Assembly: GCF_035270045.1 (NCBI RefSeq) | Contig: NZ_DATFIP010000002.1 | Span: 1 to 64,000 of the forward strand | Direction of reading: 5' to 3' | Source of the DNA: Salibaculum sp035270045 | GTDB taxonomy: Bacteria; Pseudomonadota; Alphaproteobacteria; Rhodobacterales; Rhodobacteraceae | DNA: 64,000 nucleotides | Shown: in pieces, positions 7,958-16,189 of the stretch | Layout of the letters: each line of letters starts with the position of its first letter | Position numbering within the stretch: the stretch's first letter is position 1 | Made by a program: the position numbers and the translations under genes | The notes under the pieces: model-generated | Database searches by the model: none | What the model was told of the DNA's origin: nothing | What the model saw: the letters and a program-made list of their open reading frames with translations, nothing else

Positions 7958-9484
7958 ATGACCGCCCCGACCCCCGTAGTTCTTTGCATTCTCGATGGCT
8001 GGGGAACCCGCGCCGATACGCGGGGCAATGCGCCCGCCCTCGCCGAGACGCCCAACTTCGACCAGATCACGCGCGACTGCCCCACCGCCCAGCTTGTCAC
8101 CCACGGCAAGGACGTCGGGCTGCCCACCGGGCAGATGGGCAATTCCGAGGTCGGTCATACAAACATCGGCGCTGGCCGGATCGTCGCGATGGACCTGGGA
8201 CAGATCGACCTGGCGATTGAGGACGGCCGCTTCGCCGAGAACGATGCACTCATGTCCTTTATCGAGGAACTCAAGGTCACGCATGGCGCAGCTCATCTCA
8301 TGGGCGTCGTCTCGGACGGCGGCGTGCACGGGCATATCGACCATATACTGGCCGCGGTGGATGCGATCACCGGCATGGGTGTGCCCGTGGTGCTGCACGC
8401 CATCACCGACGGGCGCGACGTTGCGCCGAAATCGGGCGCCGGCTTCCTCAAGCGGCTTGCGGCCGCGTTGCCCGAGACCGCACGCATCGGCACCGTCATC
8501 GGTCGCTACTATGCCATGGACCGGGACACCCGCTGGGATCGGGTCGAATCCGCCTATCGCGCCATGATCGAAGGGAAAGGCGAGAAGGGCGGCGACCTGC
8601 CACCGGCGCAGATCGTGGAAGGCTACTACGACCAGGGCCTGACCGACGAATTCCTGCCGGCCACGATCGTCGGCGATTATGCCGGGGTTCACGACGGCGA
8701 CGGGATCTTCTGCATGAACTTTCGCGCCGACCGTGCGAGAGAAATCCTGCGTGCCATCGGTGATCCCGACTTTTCCGAATTCGACGTCTCGGGCCGGCCC
8801 GAACTGGCGGGGCTGCTGGGCATGGTCGACTATTCCACCGATCACAACGCCTACATGACCACCTGCTATCCCAAGCAGGACATCGTCAACACGCTCGGCG
8901 CCTGGGCCGCGGCAAAGGGGCTGCGGCAGTTCCGCGTGGCCGAAACCGAGAAATACCCCCATGTCACCTTCTTCCTCAATGGCGGCAAGGAAGTGCCCGA
9001 GAAGGGCGAAGAGCGCTACATGGCCCCGTCACCGCGGGTCGCGACCTACGACATGCAACCCCAGATGTCGGCAGCCGAGGTCACCGATGCCTTCGTCGGC
9101 GCCATCGAAAAAGACTATGATCTGATCGTGTGTAACTACGCCAACCCCGACATGGTGGGCCATACCGGTGACCTGGAGGCCGCCAAGGCCGCCTGCGAGG
9201 CGGTTGACGCCGGGCTTGGCCAGGTTCTGGCGGCGCTGGACAAGTCTGGCGGCGCCATGATCGTCACTGCTGATCACGGCAACTGCGAAACCATGGTGGA
9301 CCCCGACACCGGCGCGCCCCACACGGCCCACACCACGAACCCGGTTCCTGTCATCCTGGTGGGCGGGCCCGAGGGCGCGGGACTGCGCGACGGGCGCCTT
9401 GCCGACCTCGCGCCGACGCTGCTCGACCTGCTGCAGATCGAAGCACCCTCGGAAATGACCGGGGAAAGCTTGATCACGCGATGA
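7958..9484 (+). CDS. gpmI: 2,3-bisphosphoglycerate-independent phosphoglycerate mutase
   Basis: GpmI interconverts 3- and 2-phosphoglycerate in glycolysis and gluconeogenesis with two metal ions and a phosphoserine intermediate. The 508-residue protein opens with LCILDGWG and carries the nucleophile loop GNSEVGHTNIGAGR with Ser63. It also has GRYYAMDRDTRWDR, NFRADRAREI and the C-terminal metal motifs NYANPDMVGHTG and TADHGNCE. AGGAGG stands upstream of the ATG. Its TGA overlaps the ATG of the next gene (ATGA), so gpmI leads a coupled run with the EnvC-like and CtpA genes. Confidence 0.97.
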   Translation: MTAPTPVVLCILDGWGTRADTRGNAPALAETPNFDQITRDCPTAQLVTHGKDVGLPTGQMGNSEVGHTNIGAGRIVAMDLGQIDLAIEDGRFAENDALMSFIEELKVTHGAAHLMGVVSDGGVHGHIDHILAAVDAITGMGVPVVLHAITDGRDVAPKSGAGFLKRLAAALPETARIGTVIGRYYAMDRDTRWDRVESAYRAMIEGKGEKGGDLPPAQIVEGYYDQGLTDEFLPATIVGDYAGVHDGDGIFCMNFRADRAREILRAIGDPDFSEFDVSGRPELAGLLGMVDYSTDHNAYMTTCYPKQDIVNTLGAWAAAKGLRQFRVAETEKYPHVTFFLNGGKEVPEKGEERYMAPSPRVATYDMQPQMSAAEVTDAFVGAIEKDYDLIVCNYANPDMVGHTGDLEAAKAACEAVDAGLGQVLAALDKSGGAMIVTADHGNCETMVDPDTGAPHTAHTTNPVPVILVGGPEGAGLRDGRLADLAPTLLDLLQIEAPSEMTGESLITR

Positions 9485-10599
9485 TCCGGGCGCTCACGCT
9501 TGTCCTGTGCCTCATGGCGGGCGGGGCCACCGCCCAGGGGGCGGCAGAGGCCGCGCAACAGGCCGCCCGCCAACTGGAAGCCGCGTCTGTCGCCCTGAAC
9601 GAGGCCAGCTCGGCCGACGACCGCATCGCGGCCTTGACCGACACGCTGCGCGCCTATGAGGAGGGCATGACCGCCCTGCGCGATGGCTTGCGCCGCGCCG
9701 CCATCCGCGAACGCACCCTGACCCGAGACCTGGACGCGCGCTCGGACGAGGTGGCCCGGCTGCTGGGCGTGCTGCAACGCATGGGCCGGGCGCCGACACC
9801 GCTGCTGATGCTGCACCCCTCGGGGCCGACCGGAACGGCACGCTCGGGCATGATGCTGGCCGATGTCACGCCCGGTCTGCAGGACAAGGTCGCGCGCCTG
9901 CGCGCTCAGCTCGAGGAAGTCGAGACCCTGCGAACCCTGCGCGCCCATGCGCTGGAGGCCCTGCAACAGGGTCTGGCCGCCGCGCAACAGGCCCGCGCCA
10001 CCCTTTCGGAGGCCGTCTCGGAGCGCACCGATCTGCCGCGCCGGTTCTCCGAGGATCCGGTCCAGACCGCACTCCTGCTGGACAACACAGAGACCCTGGC
10101 CGCCTTTGCCAGCAGCCTGGCCCAGACCGGGGCCGAGGCAGATGCCCCGCCCGCCCCTGATGCCACTTCGCTCAAGGGGCAACTGGCCCTGCCGGTGGAC
10201 GGCCGGGTCCTGCGCCGCTACGGCGAGGCGGACGCCGCAGGGATCGAACGCCCCGGCCTCCTGATTGCCACCCGTCCCCGCGCCCTGGTCAGCGCGCCCG
10301 CCGCCGCCACCGTGCGCTATGCCGGACCGCTTCTCGACTATGGCAAGGTCATCATCCTGGAACCCGCTCAGGACGTGCTTTGGGTTTTCGCGGGGCTGGA
10401 ACGCATCTTCGGCGAGATCGGCCAGGTCCTGCCGGAGGGGGCACCAGTGGGGCTGATGGGTGGCGACGCAGGGGATGCTCAAGCTATTTTGACCGAGACA
10501 CGGCAGGGGGCGGCCTCGACCCGACCCGAAACGCTTTATCTTGAGGTTCGAGACGGGCAAGGTGCATCTGATCCCGCCACGTGGTTCGCCTACGATTGA
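9481..10599 (+). CDS. EnvC-like murein hydrolase activator (degenerate LytM)
   Basis: The protein has an N-terminal signal-peptide-like stretch (MIRALTLVLCLMAGGATAQG), then about 180 residues of Ala/Glu/Arg/Leu-rich coiled coil. A C-terminal M23/LytM-like domain covers about residues 225-370. The zinc ligands of active M23 peptidases are not seen: where active enzymes carry the HxH motif, this protein reads VLWVFAGL. A coiled coil with a catalytically dead LytM domain is the layout of EnvC, which activates amidases at the division septum. The gene overlaps gpmI by four bases and is followed after 26 bases by ctpA, a common alphaproteobacterial order. The function is inferred from the family. 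Confidence 0.82.
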   Translation: MIRALTLVLCLMAGGATAQGAAEAAQQAARQLEAASVALNEASSADDRIAALTDTLRAYEEGMTALRDGLRRAAIRERTLTRDLDARSDEVARLLGVLQRMGRAPTPLLMLHPSGPTGTARSGMMLADVTPGLQDKVARLRAQLEEVETLRTLRAHALEALQQGLAAAQQARATLSEAVSERTDLPRRFSEDPVQTALLLDNTETLAAFASSLAQTGAEADAPPAPDATSLKGQLALPVDGRVLRRYGEADAAGIERPGLLIATRPRALVSAPAAATVRYAGPLLDYGKVIILEPAQDVLWVFAGLERIFGEIGQVLPEGAPVGLMGGDAGDAQAILTETRQGAASTRPETLYLEVRDGQGASDPATWFAYD

Positions 10600-10625
10600 G
10601 ACGGGCCCAAAACGACAAGAGGAAC

Positions 10626-11972
10626 ATGATGAAGAAATTCGCAATGGCCGCGTCGGGCGGTATCCTGCTGGGCGCGATCGCGACCACGCAGATTGCCGGG
10701 CCCCTGATCGCGCAGGAAGCGCAGAACAACGCCAGCGTCTACGAACAGTTGGACCTCTTCGGCGATGTCTTCGAACGCATCCGCTCCGAATATGTCGAGG
10801 AAGCTGATGAGACGGAATTGATCGAGGCGGCCATAGACGGGATGCTTTCCTCACTCGATCCGCATTCCAGTTATCTGTCGCCTGAAGATGCCGCCGAAAT
10901 GCGCGAACAGACTCGCGGAGAATTCGGCGGCCTGGGCATCGAGGTCACCCAGGAAGAAGGTTTCGTCAAGGTCGTCTCGCCCATCGACGGCACACCCGCC
11001 GACGCCGCCGGAATCGAGGCGGGCGATTTCATCACCAGTGTCGACGGCGAGAACCTGATGGGCCTGACACTCGACGAGGCGGTCGAGATGATGCGCGGGC
11101 CGGTAGGATCGGAAATCACCATCACCGTGGTTCGCGAGGGGGTTGAACAACCCTTCGAGGTCTCCATCGTACGCGATACCATAACCCTGACCGCGGTGCG
11201 CAGCCGCATCGAAGGAACGACAGTCGTGCTGCGACTTGTCACATTCTCGGACCAGACCTACCCAAACCTGGAGGAACAACTGGCCGAAAAGGTGGAGGAA
11301 GCAGGCGGCATCGATAACGTCAACGGCTTCGTCATCGACCTGCGCAATAACCCGGGCGGACTGCTCAATCAGGCCATCGCGGTCTCGGACGCCTTCCTCG
11401 ATGCGGGAGAGATCGTTTCCACGCGCGGTCGAACAGCCTCGGACGGGCAGAGATGGAACGCGCGCGAGGGCGACCTGACGGAAGGCAAGCCCATCGTTGT
11501 CCTGATCAACGGCGGCTCTGCCTCGGCCTCGGAGATCGTGGCCGGTGCGCTGCAGGATCATCGCCGCGCCATCGTCGTGGGCACCAAGTCCTTTGGCAAG
11601 GGGTCGGTCCAGACGGTCATGCCACTGCGCGGCGACAGCGCCATGCGCTTGACCACCCAGCGCTACTACACGCCGTCGGGGCGCTCGATCCAGTCGCTGG
11701 GCATTTCGCCCGACATTATCGTACCGCAACCCCGGCGGGCGCCCGAGGAGGCCACGGCCGAGGACGAGGAAGAGACACCCGGCTTCCGCTCGGAGTCGGA
11801 CCTGCGCGGCGCCCTCGACAATGACAGCCTCGACGACGACGAGGTCCGCCAGATCGAGGAGGATCGCGCCCGCGCCGAGGCGGCCGCCCAGCTGCGTGAA
11901 CAGGACTATCAGCTGGCCTATGCCATCGACATCCTCAAGGGGTTGTCGGCCTTGGGGCCGAACGCGGAGTAG
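10626..11972 (+). CDS. ctpA: C-terminal processing protease, S41 family
   Basis: This is a periplasmic serine protease of the CtpA/Prc type with a signal-anchor-like N-terminus (KKFAMAASGGILLGAIA). A PDZ domain covers about residues 85-165 (GIEVTQEEGFVKVVSPIDG), and the S41 core contains GFVIDLRNNPGG. The Ser/Lys dyad region reads NGGSASASEIVAGAL and GTKSFGKGSVQ. I start at ATG 10626, preceded by AAGAGGAAC; an ATG directly after it (10629) is equivalent. The acidic C-terminal region (about residues 375-430) is low-complexity. It probably acts with the EnvC-like protein on envelope proteins. Confidence 0.93.
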   Translation: MMKKFAMAASGGILLGAIATTQIAGPLIAQEAQNNASVYEQLDLFGDVFERIRSEYVEEADETELIEAAIDGMLSSLDPHSSYLSPEDAAEMREQTRGEFGGLGIEVTQEEGFVKVVSPIDGTPADAAGIEAGDFITSVDGENLMGLTLDEAVEMMRGPVGSEITITVVREGVEQPFEVSIVRDTITLTAVRSRIEGTTVVLRLVTFSDQTYPNLEEQLAEKVEEAGGIDNVNGFVIDLRNNPGGLLNQAIAVSDAFLDAGEIVSTRGRTASDGQRWNAREGDLTEGKPIVVLINGGSASASEIVAGALQDHRRAIVVGTKSFGKGSVQTVMPLRGDSAMRLTTQRYYTPSGRSIQSLGISPDIIVPQPRRAPEEATAEDEEETPGFRSESDLRGALDNDSLDDDEVRQIEEDRARAEAAAQLREQDYQLAYAIDILKGLSALGPNAE

Positions 11973-11975
11973 GCC

Positions 11976-12458
11976 ATGACGCCCGAACAGATCGCCACCC
12001 TGCCCTACCGGCCCTGCGTCGGGGTCATGCTGGCCAATGCTGAGGGGGAGGTGTTCGTCGGCCAGCGCATCGACTGGCCGGAACCGGCCTGGCAGATGCC
12101 ACAGGGCGGCGTGGACCCGGGCGAAGACCCGCGCGCCGCCGCTTTGCGGGAACTGGAAGAAGAAACCGGCGTCACCCCCGACCTGGTGCGCATCGAGGCA
12201 GAGACTGCAGGCTGGATTCCGTATGACCTACCCGCCGAGATCGTACCGAAACGCTGGGGCGGGCGCTATCGCGGGCAGGAACAGAAATGGTTCCTGATGC
12301 GCTTTCTGGGCGGCGACAACCAGGTGCGTATCGAGACCGCCGATCCCGAGTTTTCCTGCTGGAAATGGTCCGACCCGGGGGACCTTCTTGCCAATATCGT
12401 CGCCTTCAAGCGCGAGGTCTACGCCCAGGTTCTCGACGAACTCGGGGCGCGCATATGA
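11976..12458 (+). CDS. rppH: RNA pyrophosphohydrolase
   Basis: RppH removes pyrophosphate from 5'-triphosphorylated RNA and so triggers 5'-end-dependent decay. The 160-residue protein begins with YRPCVGVMLANAEGEVFVGQR, and the Nudix box is complete, with GGVDPGEDP followed by RELEEETGV. The later KRWGGRYRGQEQKWF and the Trp-rich segment CWKWSDP are typical of RppH rather than other Nudix enzymes. It starts three bases after ctpA, and its TGA overlaps the ATG of the broken gene that follows. Confidence 0.95.
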   Translation: MTPEQIATLPYRPCVGVMLANAEGEVFVGQRIDWPEPAWQMPQGGVDPGEDPRAAALRELEEETGVTPDLVRIEAETAGWIPYDLPAEIVPKRWGGRYRGQEQKWFLMRFLGGDNQVRIETADPEFSCWKWSDPGDLLANIVAFKREVYAQVLDELGARI

Positions 12459-12770
12459 TACGGCCTGTGGCTGCCGCCCTTATGGCCGCGCTGGGCACTG
12501 GCCCGGCGCTGTCACTGTCCTGCCTGCCGCCGGACCCGGCCCGCACCTTGCAGCGGGCGCAGGACCCGTCGGATATCTAACGGGGGCTTTTGGGCAAGCT
12601 CGACCTCGAGCCGGTCTGGCGCCCCCAAGAGGCCTTTACCCCCCGATGCCGAGAATACCGCGCGCTTCTCGGACCAGGGGCTTGGCGTGGGGCTTTGCCT
12701 CGATCTCCGGCAGCAGCGTGATCGCGACCATCAAGGCCGGCATGGAGGGCGGCCCCTGTGAGCCAGCCCC
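12455..12770 (+). pseudogene. truncated small exported-protein gene after rppH
   Basis: An ATG overlapping the rppH stop (ATGA) opens a 41-codon frame. It encodes a signal-peptide-like start (MIRPVAAALMAALGTGPALS) and then SCLPPDPARTLQRAQ before a TAA at 12578. Coding-like composition continues after the stop in the same and neighbouring frames up to about 12770, with no usable start before the methyltransferase ATG at 12826. This looks like a small secreted protein gene interrupted by a stop and frameshifts. The 367 bases between rppH and the methyltransferase hold nothing else I can identify. Confidence 0.4.
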
Positions 12771-12825
12771 CTGCGCTGACGGCCATCGCTTGCGCGCGCC
12801 CTCGATCCGGGCGATCCTGCCGCAC

Positions 12826-13683
12826 ATGGAAAATCGCAAGCTCGATACCCGCGCCATCGGTCTCGATGTCGGCCTGTCATTCTGCAAATGGCTCACCGGA
12901 AAGGAAAACTTGCACTACGGCGACTGGACCGGGCTGGCCGTCAGCGCGGCCAATCTCGGACCCGCGCAGGAAGCTTATACAGACCGACTGTTCACCTACC
13001 TGCCCGAAAGGCCCTGTCGCATTCTTGATTGCGGCGGTGGTGCCGGGGAAACCGCGCGCAGGCTGATCGCGCTGGGCCACGAAGTCGAGATCGTGATCCC
13101 TTCATCCTTCCTGGCCGGACGCTGCCGCGAAAACGCGCCGGCGGCGCAAGTCCACGAAACCCGTTTCGAGGAGTTTCCCATCGCACCCCGTTTCGACGTC
13201 TGCCTTTTCTCGGAGAGTTTCCAATACATCCCGCTGGAGATTGGGCTGGGGCGGGCGCGGGCACTGCTGGCGCCAGGTGGTCGGATCGTTCTGGCAGACT
13301 GCTTTCGCAGCGAGGGCCACAAGCGCTGCGCGCCTCTGGCCACCGTAGGTGGCGGACACGCGGTATCCGCGTTTCGCCGAGCCGTGGCCGATCTGGACCT
13401 GGAGATTTTGGACGAGGCGGACATCACCGAGTCCGTCGCGCCCTCTGTCGAGGTGGAACAGGAACTCTACAATGTTATCGGCCATGCCATCATGCGGATC
13501 GACGGGGAGTTGCAGGGCAAACACCCCGGCAAGCGCTGGGCGCTGCACAGGCTTCTGAGAACGACCCTGAGCGGCCGCAAGCGCGCCCGTCTGCATCAGC
13601 GTCTGATGGAACAGACCCGCAACCGGACGACATTTGCCGCGAACAACACCTACCTGATGATGGGTCTGCACCCCATGACCTAA
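12826..13683 (+). CDS. class I SAM-dependent methyltransferase
   Basis: From ATG 12826 the 285-residue protein has the Rossmann methyltransferase signature. Motif I is RILDCGGGAGETARRL (about residues 64-80), an acidic strand-2 position follows, and motif IV-like FDVCLFSESFQYI and the post-motif APGGRIVLADCF are present. The open frame extends well upstream, but that part covers the decayed remnant after rppH. The overall layout recalls small-molecule methyltransferases of the sterol/tocopherol type, but the substrate is not determinable. A hairpin with a T-run follows the gene at 13721. Confidence 0.8.
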   Translation: MENRKLDTRAIGLDVGLSFCKWLTGKENLHYGDWTGLAVSAANLGPAQEAYTDRLFTYLPERPCRILDCGGGAGETARRLIALGHEVEIVIPSSFLAGRCRENAPAAQVHETRFEEFPIAPRFDVCLFSESFQYIPLEIGLGRARALLAPGGRIVLADCFRSEGHKRCAPLATVGGGHAVSAFRRAVADLDLEILDEADITESVAPSVEVEQELYNVIGHAIMRIDGELQGKHPGKRWALHRLLRTTLSGRKRARLHQRLMEQTRNRTTFAANNTYLMMGLHPMT

Positions 13684-13720
13684 CCGCCGGCTCCCCAGGC
13701 GCGGGCAGTTTGGTCAAGGT

Positions 13721-13752
13721 GATCGGGAGCGGCGCCCTGGTCCCGATCTTTT
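13721..13752 (+). terminator. intrinsic terminator after the methyltransferase gene
   Basis: GATCGGGA (13721-13728) pairs with TCCCGATC (13741-13748) around a GC-rich loop and is followed directly by TTTT. It lies between the convergent methyltransferase and rnr genes. Confidence 0.6.
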
Positions 13753-13779
13753 CCGGGCCGATCTACCGGGAAGCGGACG

Positions 13780-16044
13780 CTAGCCCCTCTTCTGCCGGGT
13801 GCGCTTGACCTTGCGGGCGGTCTTGTCGGACTTCCTGCGCGCCTGCGCCTTCTTGCGGCGCGGCGGCTTGCCCCGCGCGGATTTCGGGCCGTGCCGGACG
13901 GTCTTGCCTTCCAGAGAGACCAGTTCGACGACCAGTCCGCCGGTAACCGGCGCCGCCTCGGTCAGCTTGACCACCGCGCGCTGCCCCATGCCGATGACTT
14001 GGCCGGTATCGGCGCCCATCAAGGTCTGGCTTTCCGCATCATGGTGGAAATACTCGGCGCCCAGCTTGCGCATCGGGATCATCGCGTCGGCCCCGGTCTC
14101 GTCCAGCTTCACGAAGACCCCGAAGCGCGCGACACCGCTGATGCGCCCCGTGAATTCCGCCCCGACCCTGTCATTCAGATAAGCGGCAAGGTAGCGATCC
14201 GTCGTATCGCGTTCGGCCATCATCGACCGACGCTCGGTGTCGCTTATGTGTTCGGCGGTGCTGTCCAGTTCCTCGATCTCACCGGGGCTCAGCCCGTCGT
14301 CGCCCCAGGCATGGGCCGAGACCAACGCGCGGTGCACGATCAGGTCCGAATAACGCCGGATTGGCGAGGTGAAATGCGCATAGGCCTTCAACGCCAGTCC
14401 GAAGTGCCCGAAATTCTCGGGGTTGTAATAGGCCTGCGTCATGGACCGCAGCGTGGCCATGTTGATCAACTCGTTCGTCTCTGTCTCGGCGGCCTGTTCA
14501 AGCAGCCGGTTGAGATGCGCGGTCTTGAGCACCTGCCCCTTGGCCAACGTCAGCCCGCTGGCGGCCGCGACCTCGCGCAGGGTGTCCAGCTTTTCCGGGC
14601 CAGGTTCCTCGTGCACCCGGAACAGCAAAGGCTGACGCTTGGCGATCAGGGTCTCGGCGGCAGCCACGTTGGCCAGCACCATGAATTCCTCGATCATGCG
14701 GTGGGCATCCAGCCGGTCCTTGAAGGCAACCTCGCTCACCTTGCCCGCATCGTCCAGCACGATCTGGCGTTCCGGCAGGTCCAGTTCCAGCGGCTGACGC
14801 TCGGCCCGTGCTTTCACCAAGCTATCATAGCATGCGAAAAGCGGGCGGATCACGTCATCCATCAGGGGCCCGACCTTGTCGTTGGGGCCCCCGTCCATAC
14901 CCGCCTGCACCTCGACATAATTCAACGAGGCCGGAGATTTCATCAATCCGCGCACGAACCGATGCGACAGCTTCTTGCCCTTGGCGTCGAGCTTCATTTC
15001 CACGGCGATACAGGCGCGGGGCACGCCCTCGTGCAGGGAACACAGATCCCCCGACAGCCGATCGGGCAGCATCGGCACAACGCGGTCCGGGAAATAGGTC
15101 GAGTTGCCGCGCTTGCGCGCCTCGCGATCCAGCGCCGAGCCGGGGCGCACGTAGTGGGCCACATCGGCGATTGCTACCCAGAGCAGGTGCCCACCCTCGT
15201 TGCCGGGATCATCATCCCGTATGACGCAGCAGGCGTCGTCATGATCGCGTGCGTCGCTCGGGTCGATGGTGATCAGAGGCAGGTCGCGCAGGTCATCGCG
15301 ACCCTTCAGCCCCGCCGGTTTCTGCTTGTCCGCCTCGTCGATCACCTCGTCCGGGAACCGGTCCGGAATGCCATGATGGTGAATCGCGATTAGGCTGACC
15401 GCGCGCGGCGCGCTCGGGTCCCCCAGTCGCGAGATCACCCGCGCCCTGGGCAAGCCCATGCGGGTCTTCGGCCCGGCCTGTTCCGCCTCGACCAGTTCGC
15501 CATCCTTGGCCCCGCCGGACAAGCCCTCGGGCACCTGCCACTCTTTGTCGCTGCCCTTTTCGACAGGCTGTATCCGCCCGCCCTCGCTGCGGGCCTTGTA
15601 AACACCGAGGATGCGCAGCGGATTGGTCCCGATCCGCCGGATCAAGCGCGCGGAATAGGCAAGGTCTTCGCCACGCTCTTCGGTCAACCGCGCCAGGATG
15701 CGGTCGCCTTCGCCCAGCGCCGGGTCATTGTCGCGCGCCACCAGAAGGACACGCGGCTCGGGTCCATCGCCGCCCCACTCCATGGGGCGCGCCAGAAGGT
15801 CGCCATCCGTATCCGGGCCCAGCACCTGCAGGACACTGACCGGCGGCAGCTTTGCGGGGTCGCGATAGCTCTTGCGTCGCTTGCGCAGCACGCCCTCCTC
15901 TTCCAGCTCCTTGAGGATACGCTTGAGGTCGATCCTGTCGGCCCCCTTGATGCCGAAGGCCTTTGCGATATCGCGTTTTGACCCCTGGGTGGGGTTCTTG
16001 GAAATCCAGTCGCGGATCTCTTGCTTGGAAGGAATACGTGCCAT
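13780..16044 (-). CDS. rnr: ribonuclease R
   Basis: RNase R is a processive 3'-to-5' exoribonuclease able to digest structured RNA. The 754-residue protein has an N-terminal helix-turn-helix-like region (about 1-70) and cold-shock-type OB folds (about 75-230). The RNB catalytic domain begins near TIDPSDARDHDDAC, whose Asp residues bind Mg2+, and an S1 domain lies near residues 640-710 (EFTGRISGVARFGVFVKL). The C-terminal 40 residues are Lys/Arg-rich, as in RNase R but not RNase II. It stands alone on the minus strand. Confidence 0.96.
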   Translation of the reverse strand: MARIPSKQEIRDWISKNPTQGSKRDIAKAFGIKGADRIDLKRILKELEEEGVLRKRRKSYRDPAKLPPVSVLQVLGPDTDGDLLARPMEWGGDGPEPRVLLVARDNDPALGEGDRILARLTEERGEDLAYSARLIRRIGTNPLRILGVYKARSEGGRIQPVEKGSDKEWQVPEGLSGGAKDGELVEAEQAGPKTRMGLPRARVISRLGDPSAPRAVSLIAIHHHGIPDRFPDEVIDEADKQKPAGLKGRDDLRDLPLITIDPSDARDHDDACCVIRDDDPGNEGGHLLWVAIADVAHYVRPGSALDREARKRGNSTYFPDRVVPMLPDRLSGDLCSLHEGVPRACIAVEMKLDAKGKKLSHRFVRGLMKSPASLNYVEVQAGMDGGPNDKVGPLMDDVIRPLFACYDSLVKARAERQPLELDLPERQIVLDDAGKVSEVAFKDRLDAHRMIEEFMVLANVAAAETLIAKRQPLLFRVHEEPGPEKLDTLREVAAASGLTLAKGQVLKTAHLNRLLEQAAETETNELINMATLRSMTQAYYNPENFGHFGLALKAYAHFTSPIRRYSDLIVHRALVSAHAWGDDGLSPGEIEELDSTAEHISDTERRSMMAERDTTDRYLAAYLNDRVGAEFTGRISGVARFGVFVKLDETGADAMIPMRKLGAEYFHHDAESQTLMGADTGQVIGMGQRAVVKLTEAAPVTGGLVVELVSLEGKTVRHGPKSARGKPPRRKKAQARRKSDKTARKVKRTRQKRG

Positions 16045-16104
16045 GGCGCACGCCTAACACGTCGCCGCGGGCCACGGCAGACCCAGTGTCGTCTTCTGGC
16101 CGGA

Positions 16105-16142
16105 AATATCCCGGGGGAGTTTGAGGGGGCAGCGCCCCCTCA
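16105..16142. repeat. hairpin of a Rhodobacteraceae-type intergenic repeat
   Basis: The segment has ATATCCCGGGGGAG followed by a 9-bp perfect stem, TGAGGGGGC (16122-16130) and GCCCCCTCA (16134-16142), around a 3-base loop. From memory, the combination of a CCCGGG box and a G-run/C-run hairpin recurs between genes in this family. Only one full copy is visible here, so its repeat status is inference. It lies between the dapE end and the rnr start. Confidence 0.5.
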
Positions 16143-16189
16143 TTGCCGAACATGACATGCGTGGCGCAGCCACTCCTCTTGATAGCGGT

